Shown in pieces: positions 48,685-56,055 of a stretch of DNA of 64,000 bases. Made by a program: the position numbers and the translations under genes. The DNA is from DATBLE01 sp963719325 (GTDB lineage Bacteria; Actinomycetota; Thermoleophilia; Gaiellales; Gaiellaceae): NCBI GenBank assembly GCA_963719325.1, contig CAVRBW010000014.1:62001-126000 (forward strand), in the 5' to 3' direction. Each line of letters opens with the position of its first letter. The stretch's first letter is position 1. Below the pieces are notes generated by a model, which searched no databases, was not told where the DNA came from, and saw nothing but the letters and a program-made list of their open reading frames with translations.

Positions 48685-48717
48685 AAAAAAGACCCCAGGA
48701 CTCCGCGAGTCCTGAGG
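48685..48717 (-). terminator. Intrinsic terminator in the glnA leader
   Basis: Minus strand CCTCAGGACTC (48717-48707), loop GCG, GAGTCCTGGGG (48703-48693), then TC and six T (48690-48685). It lies before the glnA start, so transcription would stop unless it is disrupted. The CCTC at its base is shared with the competing hairpin 48714-48729. Confidence 0.85.
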
Positions 48718-48750
48718 CCACGTTGCCTCCGTGTCGCCTTCGGCGGCGAC
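48714..48750 (-). ncRNA. ANTAR-type two-hairpin antiterminator in the glnA leader
   Basis: Minus strand: P1 GTCGCC-GCCGAA-GGCGAC (48750-48733), 3-nt linker, P2 GAGGC-AACGTG-GCCTC (48729-48714). Both have six-base loops. P2 has A at loop position 1 and G at position 4, as ANTAR proteins require; P1 has G instead of A at position 1. The P2 3' arm overlaps the 5' arm of the following terminator, so the two exclude each other. A likely binding protein is the ANTAR regulator at 57901. Confidence 0.75.
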
Positions 48751-48757
48751 GCGTCGT

Positions 48758-48787
48758 ACCTTAGAGGGTGGTGCGGCCGAACGTCAA
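48758..48787 (-). promoter_or_regulatory. Promoter of the glnA operon
   Basis: Minus strand TTGACG (48787-48782), 18-nt spacer, TAAGGT (48763-48758). Predicted start about 48751, so the RNA begins directly with the first hairpin of the antiterminator. Repeat copy E lies immediately upstream. Confidence 0.65.
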
Positions 48788-48788
48788 C

Positions 48789-48915
48789 CTCGCTCGCTTC
48801 GCTCGCTCCCACGGGGGGAACGGCCGGTTCCCCCCGTGGGCCCCCTCCCTAAGCAATTCGCACCCGAGAACCGCACTCTGCCGCGCCCGCCATGTCGGTC
48901 GCGGCGGCGAAAGGA
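48789..48915 (+). repeat. Interspersed hairpin/core repeat, copy E
   Basis: 5' module CGCTCGCTTCGCTCGC, perfect 14-bp hairpin CCCACGGGGGGAAC (48808-48821) with GTTCCCCCCGTGGG (48827-48840) around GGCCG, C-rich spacer, core 48880-48905. The only copy not at an operon junction; it lies between the glnA promoter and the ABC transporter gene. Its mini-ORF (MSVAAAKGRLRV...) ends at a TAG near 48943. The 397-bp gap otherwise holds only the glnA leader and about 140 bp before 49057 with no recognised feature. Confidence 0.87.
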
Positions 48916-49056
48916 CGTTTGCGGGTTCGTTGGGCCCTCTGGTAGCCTCGATCGCTGCATGTTGCTCTTCGTCTGACACGTCTATTCGCGTGGCGCCCCC
49001 GGCTCGGTCGTGGGGTGCAATGCCCGTTCGTGTCCGTCGAGCTGTAGGAGCAACTG

Positions 49057-49851
49057 ATGTTCGCCGTCGAAGTTCACAACCTGCGTAAGGAGTTCGTTCG
49101 CAAGGACGGACGCCACCGTGTCCGGGTCGAGGCCTTGCGCGGGATCACGTTCTCGATCGACCGCGGGGAGTGCATCGCGATCCTGGGCCAGAACGGTTCC
49201 GGCAAGTCGACGCTGGTCCGGCTGCTCTCGACGCTGCTGCTCGCAGACGGCGGGAGTGCCCGGATCTTCGGGCGCGACATCTCCGAGACGAGGGCGGTAC
49301 GGCGCCTGGTCAACCGTGTCTCGGTCGAGGCCTCGTTCTTCAAGAAGATGTCCGCGGTCGAGAACCTGGCCTACGCCGCGCGCTTCTACGGGTTGACGCC
49401 GAGGGAGACGCGCGAGCGGATTCCGCACATCCTCGACCGGGTCGGCTTTCCGGGTTCCCGGCGTTCGCATTCGATGGAGCATCTCTCCCGCGGGACTCAG
49501 CAGAAGGTCGCGCTTGCTCGTGCCCTGTTGACCTCGCCGGTCCTCCTTCTGCTCGACGAGCCGACGACGGGGCTCGACCCGCGGTCCAAGCTCGAAGTCC
49601 AGGACTTCATCCGTGAGGTGCGGGCCGTCCACGACACCACGATCCTGCTCTGCACGCACGACCTCGCGGAGGCGGAGATTCTCGCCGAACGGATCGGAAT
49701 CCTCGACGACGGGCGGCTGCTCTGCCTCGAGCCGGCGGACGCGATCAAGCGGCGCTACGGGGTGGACACCCTCGAGGAGGCGTTCTTCGCGGCGACGGGC
49801 CGTGCGTTCGCCGAGGAACGAGACGAAGAGCAGCGGGAGATACGAGCATGA
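49057..49851 (+). CDS. ABC transporter ATP-binding protein
   Basis: 264-residue ATPase of an ABC-2 type exporter. Walker A ILGQNGSGKST, a variant signature LSRGTQQKVALARALL in place of LSGGQ, Walker B VLLLLDEPTTGLDP and the His switch LLCTHDLAEAE. A C-terminal extension of about 40 residues follows. ATG 49057 is used. The permease gene begins in its last codons (ATGA overlap). Cargo is unknown; such two-gene systems export drugs, lipids or polysaccharides. Confidence 0.92.
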   Translation: MFAVEVHNLRKEFVRKDGRHRVRVEALRGITFSIDRGECIAILGQNGSGKSTLVRLLSTLLLADGGSARIFGRDISETRAVRRLVNRVSVEASFFKKMSAVENLAYAARFYGLTPRETRERIPHILDRVGFPGSRRSHSMEHLSRGTQQKVALARALLTSPVLLLLDEPTTGLDPRSKLEVQDFIREVRAVHDTTILLCTHDLAEAEILAERIGILDDGRLLCLEPADAIKRRYGVDTLEEAFFAATGRAFAEERDEEQREIRA

Positions 49852-50675
49852 CGGCTGCCGCGGCACGCGTGCGCCACGAGCTGATCGGCCTCTACGGCGT
49901 CGTCGAGCGCAACTGGTACCTGGTCAAGCGCTATGCGTGGTGGGAGCTCGCGTTCTTCGTCTGGACGATCGCGAACACGCTGTCGATCGTCTTCATCTCG
50001 AAGACCGCGAACCTCTCGCCTGCTGACGAGAACCGCCTGACGACGATCCTGCTGATCGGCGCGGTGATCTGGGCGTATCTCGGGATCATCTTCGAGATCC
50101 TCACGGAGACGGTCGCCTGGGAGCGCTGGGAAGGGACGATCGAGTACACGTTCATGGCGCCGCTGTCCCGCCCGATCCATCTGATCGGGATGGGGCTCTT
50201 CGCGATCGCCTACGGAATCGTCCGCGCCTCCCTGATCTTCGGCGTGGTTGCCGCCTTCTTCTCGCTGCACATGCCCGTCGCGAACTTCGGGACGGCGCTG
50301 CTCCTGCTCGGCGTGGCCTCCGTGTCGTTCATCGGGATCGGGATGATGACCGCGGTCCTGCCGCTGATCTCGCCCGAGAAGGGAACCCAACTCGGGTTCA
50401 TGGGGCAGGGAGTGATGCTGGTCGTCTCGGGTGTCTACTACCCGGTCTCGGTGCTGCCGGGTTGGATGCAGGCGATCTCGACGGTCTCCCCGGCGACCTA
50501 CGCGTTGCGCGGGATCAGGCACGCCATCCTGGAGGGGGCCGGTCCCGCGACCGTCTGGGGGGACACCTGGCCGCTGATCGTGATCGGCGTGGTCGCGATC
50601 CCGCTCGGGCTCTGGGTCTTCGGCCGCGGCGAGCGGTATGCGAAGAAGCACGGAAAGCTGAAGCGGTCCGGCTGA
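49848..50675 (+). CDS. ABC-2 type transporter permease
   Basis: 275-residue membrane protein with about six helices: LAFFVWTIANTLSIVFI, LLIGAVIWAYLGIIFEIL, FAIAYGIVRASLIFGVVAAFF, LLLLGVASVSFIGIGMM, GVMLVVSGVYYPVSVLPGWM and WPLIVIGVVAIPLGLWVFG. The pattern WERWEGTIEYTFMAPLSR before helix 3 and the YYPVSVLPGWMQAIS segment are typical of ABC-2 permeases. Partner of the preceding ATPase; likely works as a heterotetrameric exporter. Confidence 0.88.
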   Translation: MTAAAARVRHELIGLYGVVERNWYLVKRYAWWELAFFVWTIANTLSIVFISKTANLSPADENRLTTILLIGAVIWAYLGIIFEILTETVAWERWEGTIEYTFMAPLSRPIHLIGMGLFAIAYGIVRASLIFGVVAAFFSLHMPVANFGTALLLLGVASVSFIGIGMMTAVLPLISPEKGTQLGFMGQGVMLVVSGVYYPVSVLPGWMQAISTVSPATYALRGIRHAILEGAGPATVWGDTWPLIVIGVVAIPLGLWVFGRGERYAKKHGKLKRSG

Positions 50676-50689
50676 CGCCGCTCGCCTGG

Positions 50690-52108
50690 TCAGCCGGTCG
50701 AGATCACCGGGCTGGTGGCGAGGAACGGGCTCGCCGCGTAGTCGGCCGCGCTGACCCGAAGCAGAATTCGGTACCGCCCCGCGTGGATCGACTTCGGGCT
50801 CGCGAGCCGCGCGACGTCGCCCGCGGTCGCGACACCACGCACGGTCGCTCCGACCTTCCCACCGGGTTGGCGCACGTACCGCTCCTCGTAGACGCAGTCG
50901 GCGTCGCAGACGATCGTGCGGCGTTTCCAGTCGACGATCGGCTTCGGCGCGAGCAGGGCCGCACACCCCGTGGGCGACCCCGTCCGAGCCCGGCGGGCGG
51001 CTCCGGCGACCGATGCGCGGCTGGACTTCGGGGTCTTCCGGTCCTGGTAGTACACGCCCGACTGCCAGCTCGACAGGAACGGGCTGTCGATCAGCCGGAA
51101 GACCATGAACGTTCGAACGGTCGGCTGGCAGGCCGCGAGCTGCATCCCCTTCGCGTAGTAGGCGGCCTGGGTCGCCTCCGTGACCGGATGGGTCGTGGTG
51201 GGCTCCTTCTCGGTGTATCCGCGGCGCTTCGCCGGCGGGATCCGGCTCTCGACGCCGACCTCGTCGTAGACGAGCGTGAGCTTCGATCCCTTCTGCTTCG
51301 TGCCGTCGAACGCTCGGCCGAGCGCCGAGACGAGCCGGCCGTAGTCGGCGATCGTCAGCGTCTTGGATCTCGGGTTGTGGCGCGTCGTCGGCGCCAGGTC
51401 GGAGCGCTCCATGTACGGGTGGTAGGCGAATGCGTCCATGATCGGGCGGGTGCGCTTCGAGGCTCGGTAGGCCTTGCCCATGTCGACGACGAAGGTGGCC
51501 GGTGAGTGCGTATCGCGACCCGTGCCGGGACGGTCGGTGCCGGAGTGGGCGAGCGCGCCGCCGAGGATCTCGACCTTTGGAGCGGCCGCCTTCACCGCGT
51601 CGTAGGTCCGGGCCAAGAGCCGCTCGTACGCCGGTGCGGCGAGATCCTGCCCGCCGCTACCGAACTGGGGCAGCCAGAAGAGGTTCAGGTTCGACTCGTT
51701 GCCGACGATCACGTGCCGCAGCGTCGGCAGTCCCTTGACGATCGAGGCCGTCCACTTCGCGAAGTCGCTCTGTGCCGAGGGGGTCAGCGGTGTCTGCGAG
51801 CTCCCGTTCGGATACGCGTCGAGGTACACGTCGACGCCCTTCGCGCGCGCCTGGCCGACACCGGTGCGCAGGTCGCCGAGGAGTCCCGGATCGACGCGCT
51901 TCTGGCCTCGCTCCCACGTGACCGTCACGCGGGCGGTGTCGCCGAGGCTCGCTCCCCGCAGGAGCGCGACGGTGTTCTCGGAGAGGCCGGGATCGAGGAG
52001 CTCGGGAGTGACCGCACCGACTTGCAACGGCGAGCGTGCGTGGGCAGCCGCGGCCAGGGACGCGGCGATACATGCGGCGAGACAGACTGCTGTGAGCGCT
52101 TTGACCAT
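50690..52108 (-). CDS. Secreted glycoside hydrolase-like (beta/alpha)8 protein
   Basis: 472 residues with a signal peptide (about 1-24, VKALTAVCLAACIAASLAAAAHA). The mature part has a GH-A clan look: a Glu in HVIVGNESNLNLFWLP (acid/base position, after Asn) and a second Glu in LTLVYDEVGVESRIP (nucleophile position), with DAFAYHPYMERSD between. The last ~80 residues (DWKRRTIVCDADCVYEERYVR and onward) form a separate beta-rich domain with two cysteines. Probably acts on a cell-wall or external glycan; family and substrate are not assigned. Its stop lies near the convergent ABC permease end. Confidence 0.7.
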   Translation of the reverse strand: MVKALTAVCLAACIAASLAAAAHARSPLQVGAVTPELLDPGLSENTVALLRGASLGDTARVTVTWERGQKRVDPGLLGDLRTGVGQARAKGVDVYLDAYPNGSSQTPLTPSAQSDFAKWTASIVKGLPTLRHVIVGNESNLNLFWLPQFGSGGQDLAAPAYERLLARTYDAVKAAAPKVEILGGALAHSGTDRPGTGRDTHSPATFVVDMGKAYRASKRTRPIMDAFAYHPYMERSDLAPTTRHNPRSKTLTIADYGRLVSALGRAFDGTKQKGSKLTLVYDEVGVESRIPPAKRRGYTEKEPTTTHPVTEATQAAYYAKGMQLAACQPTVRTFMVFRLIDSPFLSSWQSGVYYQDRKTPKSSRASVAGAARRARTGSPTGCAALLAPKPIVDWKRRTIVCDADCVYEERYVRQPGGKVGATVRGVATAGDVARLASPKSIHAGRYRILLRVSAADYAASPFLATSPVISTG

Positions 52109-52147
52109 CGTCCCGGCCTACCGCATCGGGCCGGACGACAAACCGGG

Positions 52148-52888
52148 CTACGGACGGGGCGCTCGGAAGTTCGCCCGGACGCCGGCTTCCCGGAACCCGG
52201 CCCGGAGGATGTTGCGGTACGAGCTCGACGGTCGGCTCTCCTCGAGCTCGCCGGTCTCGGTGACGACCATGGAGCAGCCGTGCGTGCGGGCGTCTTCGAT
52301 CCGCACTGCGAGGATCGCGCTTTGCGCTCCGCGGCCCCGGAACTCGGGCAGCGTTGCGCCGAGGCCGAGCCACCCGACGCCTTCGTGGACGAAGAGCGCG
52401 CCGGCGCCGGCCGGTGCCTCGCCGTCGTACGCGACGTAGCACGTCCAGCCGGGGCGCCCGACCACGTTCGAGCTCAGCGGCGCGGTCCAGTCCGGCATCG
52501 CGTAGCCGCCGACGACGACGCGAGCGAAGTCGTCGGCGCGGTCCGGGCCGACACGCACGACCTCGAGGTCGCTGTGCGCCTCGCGCGGGCCGACGCTCCG
52601 CCGGAACTTCATCCAGCCGTAGTCCTGAGCGAAGCCGTGCTCTTCCAGGGCGCTCCCGAGACCGTGCGAGTCGCTGACCCACCATGGCTCGTCGCCGTAG
52701 AAGGCGGCGATCTCGTGGATCGGCTCGACCGAGGCCAGGTTCAAGACGCGGTTGAACATGCGCGAGTCGAGACCGCGCAGCAGCGCGCAGGTCGCGCCTC
52801 CGATCTCCGCCACCTCGCAGAGGTCTGGCGACGCTCGGAACAGGTCCAGGAAGGCCGCGAACTCGGCGCTCTCGAGGTCAGAGGCCAC
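52148..52888 (-). CDS. GNAT family N-acetyltransferase
   Basis: 246-residue protein. The N-terminal half looks like a degenerate GNAT repeat, and the C-terminal half is a catalytic GNAT domain: VVVGGYAMPDWTAPL, GAGALFVHEGVGWLGLGATLPEFRGRGAQSAILAVRIEDA (acetyl-CoA site) and SYRNILRAGFREAGVRANF. Substrate unknown. ATG 52888 faces the glnA2 gene; the 92 bp between them hold the glnA2 leader and both promoters. Confidence 0.82.
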   Translation of the reverse strand: MASDLESAEFAAFLDLFRASPDLCEVAEIGGATCALLRGLDSRMFNRVLNLASVEPIHEIAAFYGDEPWWVSDSHGLGSALEEHGFAQDYGWMKFRRSVGPREAHSDLEVVRVGPDRADDFARVVVGGYAMPDWTAPLSSNVVGRPGWTCYVAYDGEAPAGAGALFVHEGVGWLGLGATLPEFRGRGAQSAILAVRIEDARTHGCSMVVTETGELEESRPSSSYRNILRAGFREAGVRANFRAPRP

Positions 52889-52905
52889 ATCACAGCCTAC
52901 TGCGG

Positions 52906-52965
52906 TATCCTCGAACGGTCCGTGGCCTCGAGCGCAGCAGGTCGCGCTCGGGCCTCTTCGTTTGC
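52906..52965 (+). promoter_or_regulatory. Promoter and terminator-like hairpin in the second glnA leader
   Basis: TATCCT (52906-52911) is a plausible -10; no good -35 was found. The predicted RNA then contains GGCC-T-CGAGCGC (52924-52935) pairing with GCGCTCG-GGCC (52944-52954), an 11-bp stem with one bulged T, followed by TCTTCGTTT. It resembles a weak terminator or a translational switch ahead of GGGAGGAG. Confidence 0.5.
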
Positions 52966-52980
52966 GGGAGGAGAGAACAC

Positions 52981-54345
52981 ATGGCTCAGGTCGAGTCGAA
53001 GAACCGGGCGACGTCGAGCGAGGAGGCCCGCCGGGACGTCCTCGAGCGGTGCAAGAAGGAGGGCGTCCGGTCGATGCTCCTCTGGTTCACCGATCTCGAG
53101 GGGCACCTGAAGAGCTTTGTGATCACCCCCGACGAGTTCGAGGGAGCGCTCGACGACGGGATGGGCTTCGACGGCTCGTCGATCACCGGCTTCAACGCGA
53201 TCGAGGAGTCGGACATGGTCGCGATCCCCGACCCGGACACGTTCGTGATCATGCCGTGGCGCTCGGGTGAGTCGAAGCTCGGCCGCATGATCTGCGACGT
53301 CGTCACCCCGGACGGGAAGCCCTACGAGGGCGATCCGCGCTACCAGCTGCGGCGCGCGCTCGACCGGATGCGGGAGATGGGCTTCGACACGTTCAACGTC
53401 GGGCCCGAGCTCGAGTACTTCTTGTTCAAGGACTCCGCCGGGACGGAGACGCTGGACGAGGGCGGCTACTTCGCCATGACCACGCAGGACGCGGCGACCG
53501 AGCTGCGCAACGAGACGATCCAGGCGCTCGAGCAGGTCGGCATTCCGATCGAGTACCACCACCACGAGGTCGGCCCGTCACAGCACGAGATCGACATGCG
53601 GTTCGCTCCGGCGCTGGGCATGGCCGACTGCACGCTCACCTACCGGCTCGTCGTCAAGGAGATCGCGGCGAAGAACGGCGTCTACGCGACCTTCATGCCG
53701 AAGCCGATCTTCGGCGAGAACGGCTCGGGCATGCATACGCACCAGTCGCTCTTCACCGACGGGCGGAACGCCTTCTTCGACGGGGACGACCCGTGGCACC
53801 TGTCGAAGGAGGGCAAGGCCTTCATCGCAGGACAGCTTCGCCATGCCCGCGAGATCGCCGCGGTCTTCGCGCAGTGGGTGAACTCGTACAAGCGGCTCGT
53901 GCCCGGCTACGAGGCCCCGGTCTACGTCGCGTGGTCGCAGCGAAACCGCTCGGCGTTGATTCGCATTCCGCTCTACAAGCCCGGCTCGGAGCAGGCGACG
54001 CGCGCCGAGATCAGATGTCCCGATCCGGCCTGCAACCCGTACCTCACGTTCGCAGCGCTCTTGCACGCGGGCCTCGAGGGGATCGAGAAGGGCTACGAGC
54101 TGCCCGAGCCGATGGAGACCAATCTCTACCACCTCACGCCGGAGCAGCGACGTGAGCGTGGGATCGTCTCGCTGCCGGAGACGCTCGGTGAGGCAATCGA
54201 CGCGCTGTCCCAGTCGGAGCTCGCCCGCAAGGCGCTCGGCCCCCACATCTTCGACCGCTACGTGGAGCTGAAGCGCAAGGAGTGGGACGAGTACCGCGTC
54301 CAGCTCACGCAGTGGGAGCTGGACCGGTATCTGAAGGCGCTCTAG
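52981..54345 (+). CDS. glnA: Glutamine synthetase, type I (second copy)
   Basis: 454 residues, shorter than the first copy and closer to the GSI-alpha length: LLWFTDLEGHLKSFVITP, DGMGFDGSSITGFNAIEESDM, GPELEYFLFKD, YHHHEVGPSQHEIDMRF, KPIFGENGSGMHTHQSLF, NSYKRLVPGYEAPVYVAWSQRNRS, RCPDPACNPYLTFAALL. A Tyr is present in METNLYHLTPEQ where adenylylated enzymes carry it. ATG 52981 has GGGAGGAG upstream. Possible weak terminator TGTCCG-TTT-CGGACA at 54356-54370. Having two GSI genes suggests separate assimilation and supply roles. Confidence 0.95.
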   Translation: MAQVESKNRATSSEEARRDVLERCKKEGVRSMLLWFTDLEGHLKSFVITPDEFEGALDDGMGFDGSSITGFNAIEESDMVAIPDPDTFVIMPWRSGESKLGRMICDVVTPDGKPYEGDPRYQLRRALDRMREMGFDTFNVGPELEYFLFKDSAGTETLDEGGYFAMTTQDAATELRNETIQALEQVGIPIEYHHHEVGPSQHEIDMRFAPALGMADCTLTYRLVVKEIAAKNGVYATFMPKPIFGENGSGMHTHQSLFTDGRNAFFDGDDPWHLSKEGKAFIAGQLRHAREIAAVFAQWVNSYKRLVPGYEAPVYVAWSQRNRSALIRIPLYKPGSEQATRAEIRCPDPACNPYLTFAALLHAGLEGIEKGYELPEPMETNLYHLTPEQRRERGIVSLPETLGEAIDALSQSELARKALGPHIFDRYVELKRKEWDEYRVQLTQWELDRYLKAL

Positions 54346-54395
54346 CGGACTTGATTGTCCGTTTCGGACAGGGTGCGTCTTCGCTCCGGCTGTTC

Positions 54396-54528
54396 TAAGA
54401 TGCGTAAACGCCTCACCGTCCTGCGGCGGTGGGGCTGACTGACGGCCGACTGCGAGCTGCGCTCAACCGCAGCTCGTGGTCGCTTAATCCGCAAAGAGAC
54501 GCTCGCGTTTCCGCCGGGAAGGCCGTCA
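54396..54528 (+). ncRNA. Candidate structured RNA downstream of glnA2
   Basis: In a 203-bp gap without genes: TAAGAT (-10-like, 54396-54401), then hairpin CCTCACCG (54411-54418)/CGGTGGGG (54427-54434), then TGACGGCC (54440-54447) pairing with GGCCGTCA (54521-54528), enclosing CGAGCTGCG-CTCAAC-CGCAGCTCG (54453-54476). A multi-stem fold with no coding frame on this strand; the next gene is on the opposite strand. No known RNA family was recognised. Confidence 0.4.
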
Positions 54529-54548
54529 GCGGCGCTTCGGCGGGGTTC

Positions 54549-54818
54549 TTAGCCGAAGCTGCGAATGGCCTCGCGCACGAGGCGGAGGCCGATGACGCCG
54601 CTGCGGCCGTCGATCGCGCTGATCGCGTTCGTCGGGACGAGCCGACGCCGGCGAAGGAAGCCGGCGCGGACGGCGAGGGCGTCCGGCACGTCCGGAGAGG
54701 TGCCGTACATCGGACCCTCGACCCTGCCGATCAACCGGCCGCGTGCGTCGGCGACCAGGTACCCGGTGGTCGCCTCGAGATCGAAAGCGGTGGCGGCGGC
54801 AGAGCTCATTGCCAGCAC
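54549..54818 (-). CDS. Small PRC-barrel-like protein
   Basis: 89-residue protein. FDLEATTGYLVADARGRLIGRVEGPMYG followed by LVPTNAISAIDGRSGVIGLRLVREAIRSF has the rhythm of a PRC-barrel (beta barrel) domain, found alone in many actinobacteria with no settled function. RAGFLRRRRLV gives a basic patch. ATG 54818 or the ATG at its fourth codon. Function unknown. Confidence 0.6.
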   Translation of the reverse strand: MLAMSSAAATAFDLEATTGYLVADARGRLIGRVEGPMYGTSPDVPDALAVRAGFLRRRRLVPTNAISAIDGRSGVIGLRLVREAIRSFG

Positions 54819-54913
54819 GCTATCCAGGCGCTGCTAGGGAAAAACGCATCTTTGGTAAGCGTTCTGTTAATCAGGACATGTTCGCCTGAATGCCCTCGGA
54901 CTCGTGCGGCGGC

Positions 54914-55051
54914 CTACGACACCCAAAGCCGTCGACGGAGCCGGTCGGCCATCGACGGAGGAATCGCGCCGTCACGCGGCCTGCGATGCCAGTAGTAGGC
55001 GATCCCGACGATCCACGGAGATCCCGCGGCGAGCGCGATCAGCAATGCCAC
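54914..55051 (-). CDS. Small membrane protein (45 residues)
   Basis: GTG 55051 to TAG 54914. One hydrophobic helix (VALLIALAAGSPWIVGIAYYW) then a basic tail (HRRPRDGAIPPSMADRLRRRLWVS), a plausible single-pass topology with positive inside. It begins 19 bp after the stop of the membrane gene at 55071 on the same strand, so it could be the third member of that unit. No homolog recognised; could be non-coding. Confidence 0.4.
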   Translation of the reverse strand: MALLIALAAGSPWIVGIAYYWHRRPRDGAIPPSMADRLRRRLWVS

Positions 55052-55070
55052 AACGGCTGAAGTATGCGCC

Positions 55071-55538
55071 TCAGCTGCCGGGTTTTCCAGCCATCAGCAC
55101 GATCACCGCCGTCATGGTCGCCAGCAGGATCAGCGGCAGGAAGGTCGCGATCTGCGCAGGCCAGCCCGTCTTGCCGCTGCGCTGGCGGCGGATGACCCAG
55201 TACTGGAGCAGGATCAGGATCACCCCGCCGAAGAGGAGGACGATGTCGGTCAGGCCGAAGCTGGCGCCCAGCCAGTCGGGCTCGTGGTTTCCGGGGTACT
55301 CGCGGTTGGCGAGCAGCTCGCCGAACACACGCAGGCCGACGAACGCAGGGACGATCACCGCGAGGCTCGTCCGGAAAGCGAGCGTGCGTAGCAACGCCAC
55401 GTGGTCGGTCAGGCTCGCTCGTCCCGCGGCGAGTGAAGCGAGGACGATCGTGATCATCCCGCCGACCAGCACGAACGCGAACAGCAGGTGGAAGAACAGC
55501 AGCCAGTTCCAGGTGTCCGGCCTGATCGCGGCGACCAT
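55071..55538 (-). CDS. Integral membrane protein (DUF2269-like), paralog 1
   Basis: 155 residues with four predicted helices: WLLFFHLLFAFVLVGGMITIVL, SLAVIVPAFVGLRVFG, GLTDIVLLFGGVILILLQYWVI and ATFLPLILLATMTAVIVLM. The opening W-LLFFH-L pattern with a helix-borne His is shared with the adjacent gene, indicating tandem duplication. Similar small four-helix proteins may bind haem or act in redox chains, but no function is shown. Starts right after the stop of its paralog. Confidence 0.55.
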   Translation of the reverse strand: MVAAIRPDTWNWLLFFHLLFAFVLVGGMITIVLASLAAGRASLTDHVALLRTLAFRTSLAVIVPAFVGLRVFGELLANREYPGNHEPDWLGASFGLTDIVLLFGGVILILLQYWVIRRQRSGKTGWPAQIATFLPLILLATMTAVIVLMAGKPGS

Positions 55539-56012
55539 CTACGCCCCCGGCTTCCAAACCATCAGGACGAGGATCGCGACCAGGGCCGCCATGCTCAGGT
55601 AGTTGAGGACGAGCAGCCGCCGGTCGGCGACGGCCAGGCGGAGCTCGTCGTTCGGCTGGTCGCCCTCGGCCGCGAGCCGGCGCGCCAGCTTTCCAGCCTC
55701 GCCGAGCGGACGCCCGCCCCGCCCGCCGAGGGCGTTGCCGACGACCCAGAGGACGATTGCCGCGATCACCCACGCTTCGCCGTAGCCGTAGCCGGCGTCG
55801 TGAACCAGCCAGAGGCCGATGGCGAGCGTGAGGACCGCGCCGACGCCGATGGCGACGACGGCCGGTCGAATCAAGCCGAGCAGCAGTCCGATCTCGCTCG
55901 GCCGCTCGCGCCGCATCGCGGCGAGATGGAGCAGGCCGGCGACGAGCGAGCCGGAGAAGAGGAGGAAGGCGCCGAGGATGTGGAAGAGGAGCAGCCAGTC
56001 GTACCTCGCCAT
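55539..56012 (-). CDS. Integral membrane protein (DUF2269-like), paralog 2
   Basis: 157 residues, four helices: DWLLLFHILGAFLLFSGSLVAGL, LIRPAVVAIGVGAVLTLAIGLWL, EAWVIAAIVLWVVGNALGG and LLVLNYLSMAALVAILVLMVW. It carries the same N-terminal W-LLFH-LGAF motif as its neighbour and ends with a matching VWKPGA/AGKPGS tail, a clear sign of common origin. Divergent from the histidine kinase gene, with only 43 bp between starts. Confidence 0.55.
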   Translation of the reverse strand: MARYDWLLLFHILGAFLLFSGSLVAGLLHLAAMRRERPSEIGLLLGLIRPAVVAIGVGAVLTLAIGLWLVHDAGYGYGEAWVIAAIVLWVVGNALGGRGGRPLGEAGKLARRLAAEGDQPNDELRLAVADRRLLVLNYLSMAALVAILVLMVWKPGA

Positions 56013-56055
56013 GCCGCGGGAAGCCTACGACATCGCTCGGCCTACAATCGTCGCC

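Noticed and set aside
52906..52965. ANTAR-type hairpins before the second glnA
   Set aside because: The stem is clear but its loop has eight bases and no second hexaloop hairpin precedes it.
54453..54476. Hexaloop hairpin after glnA2 as an ANTAR target
   Set aside because: Loop CTCAAC has neither A1 nor G4 and no overlapping terminator follows.
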